6,671 nucleotides of DNA from Deltaproteobacteria bacterium (GTDB lineage Bacteria; Desulfobacterota; Desulfovibrionia; Desulfovibrionales; Desulfovibrionaceae), in contig JAITGZ010000099.1 of assembly GCA_031280335.1 (NCBI GenBank), forward strand, positions 1 through 6,671, read 5' to 3'. The notes under the pieces are model-generated. The model saw only the letters and a program-made list of their open reading frames with translations, made no database searches and had not been told where the DNA came from. Both the position numbers and the translations under genes were made by a program. This document shows, piece by piece, positions 5,662 to 6,671 of the stretch (position 1 is the stretch's first letter; every line of letters starts with the position of its first letter).

Positions 5662-6671
5662 AACCGCGCCCCCATGAAGAACAGGGCCAGGGACCAAAGC
5701 ACGCCGTAAGTTATCTGCACCAGCAGGGGCGGCACCAGGCTGCGCCATATCTCCACAAACTGCACTTTGAAATAATCCAGGGTTACGGCCATGCATACAT
5801 GCAGGGGGGTGGCGAGCTGTCCCACATTGCCTGAGACCATGGCCACCACCACCAGGGGCAGGGCCTGTTCCTGCAGCCCGGCCTCGTTCAGGATGCCGAG
5901 CAGGATGGGGAAAGATGCGCCCACGTAGCCGACCATGACCCCGGTGAGCATGCCGCAGAGCATGGGCAGCAGGATGAACAGGCTGTACATGAGCGCCCGG
6001 CTTTGGCTGATGCCGCTAAGCTGCGCCACAATGCCGCTGGAGACAATGACGTTTTTAAAAACATAGATGACAAAGACCAGCAGCACCAGTCCCAGAATAT
6101 TTTTATTCAAGGCCACGGCTGCCAGGGGTTTGCTCATCCTGCCCCGTCCCTGGAATATGGCTACGGTCAGGGCGCAGGCCAGGGAGGCGATGAAGGCCGC
6201 TTGAGATGGCCAGGAGGGGGCGAACTTTCTAAAAATCAGACCGAAAACAGCGGCTCCGCCAATGGTGATGATTATGGGCAGGGCTTCATAACACACGGTT
6301 CGCAGCGCTCTGGCAGTGGATTTTTCCCCGTCTCCCGCGTGGGTTTGGCGGGGGGGGACATGCCCTTGCCCTACATCACGCAGATAAAAGAAGATGCCGG
6401 TGAACAGGGCTAACAGCACCAGGGGGGAGGTATAAAGCAGTATGGTCAGCAGAGGCAGGTTAAGCAGGGAACTGACCAGAATATAGCCGGGGTATAGGGG
6501 CCAGGCCAGTTCCCATATGTGTCTGAACCAGTAATTGATCAGGGTCTTGCGCTGGGGGCTGAGGTTCAGCCCGTGCGCGGCGGCGTCCAGCATGGGGCAT
6601 GAAAAAAGCGCCCCGCCGGGCATGGGCATAAGTCCCACCAGGGCCGGAAAGATGATCAGGCGCAGGCGCGG
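5658..6671 (-). CDS. DUF401-family multi-pass inner-membrane protein; N-terminus outside window
   Basis: At least 337 residues are visible and the frame stays open to the window edge, so the true start lies beyond it. A GTG at 6638 is internal, because the residues before it (RLRLIIFPAL) belong to the same conserved helix. The protein has about nine hydrophobic segments. Recognisable patterns are GLMPMPGGALFS near the visible start, CGMLTGVMVGYVGASFPILLG in the middle (with a G-A-S-F-P turn) and SGNVGQLATPLHVC near the end, as in DUF401 proteins, which resemble ion-transporter-type permeases. Family members are about 400-430 residues, so roughly 70-90 are missing. A hydrophilic loop (RDVGQGHVPPRQTHAGDGEKST) separates two membrane blocks and is encoded partly by eight consecutive C. 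Substrate is unknown. The gene converges on tlyA and probably belongs to a transcript starting outside the window. Confidence 0.8.
   Translation of the reverse strand, partial: PRLRLIIFPALVGLMPMPGGALFSCPMLDAAAHGLNLSPQRKTLINYWFRHIWELAWPLYPGYILVSSLLNLPLLTILLYTSPLVLLALFTGIFFYLRDVGQGHVPPRQTHAGDGEKSTARALRTVCYEALPIIITIGGAAVFGLIFRKFAPSWPSQAAFIASLACALTVAIFQGRGRMSKPLAAVALNKNILGLVLLVFVIYVFKNVIVSSGIVAQLSGISQSRALMYSLFILLPMLCGMLTGVMVGYVGASFPILLGILNEAGLQEQALPLVVVAMVSGNVGQLATPLHVCMAVTLDYFKVQFVEIWRSLVPPLLVQITYGVLWSLALFFMGARF

Noticed and set aside
6003..6413. 136-codon plus-strand frame opposite the DUF401 gene
   Set aside because: It is antisense to a well supported membrane protein and has a repetitive, composition-driven sequence.

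Overview
The window looks like a chromosomal segment of a fairly GC-rich Gram-negative bacterium. A tripartite efflux pump and an outer-membrane β-barrel protein require two membranes. The mix of an RND pump, a barrel-only inverse-autotransporter-like protein, TlyA and a DUF401 permease would fit a Desulfovibrio-type lineage (Desulfovibrionaceae). That assignment is inference from gene content and has not been tested by a search.

Layout. (1) Positions 1-3628, minus strand: a two-gene efflux operon. The proximal gene encodes a lipoprotein periplasmic adaptor (membrane fusion protein). The distal gene encodes an RND/HAE1-type inner-membrane permease that leaves the window at position 1 and lacks about its last fifth. 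The two reading frames overlap by four bases (GTGA). (2) Positions 3629-3805: a divergent intergenic region with a promoter candidate for each direction. (3) Positions 3806-4726, plus strand: a secreted β-barrel protein resembling the barrel domain of intimin/invasin-type inverse autotransporters, but with no passenger. (4) Positions 4805-5566, plus strand: a TlyA-family S4-domain RNA methyltransferase with a complete predicted catalytic tetrad. (5) Positions 5658-6671, minus strand: a DUF401-family multi-pass membrane protein, cut at its N-terminus by the window edge. It converges on tlyA, and its stop codon lies inside a perfect 13-bp hairpin.

How they work together. Only the adaptor and permease form a clear functional unit, a proton-driven export pump that would also need an outer-membrane TolC-type channel not seen here. 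The barrel protein is transcribed divergently from the pump and may share control elements with it. TlyA and the DUF401 permease look like unrelated neighbours. I found no tRNA, rRNA, CRISPR array, transposase or phage gene. Most of the window is ordinary. The points most worth checking are the barrel without a passenger, the homopolymer tract inside its promoter spacer, and the hairpin at the DUF401 stop codon.
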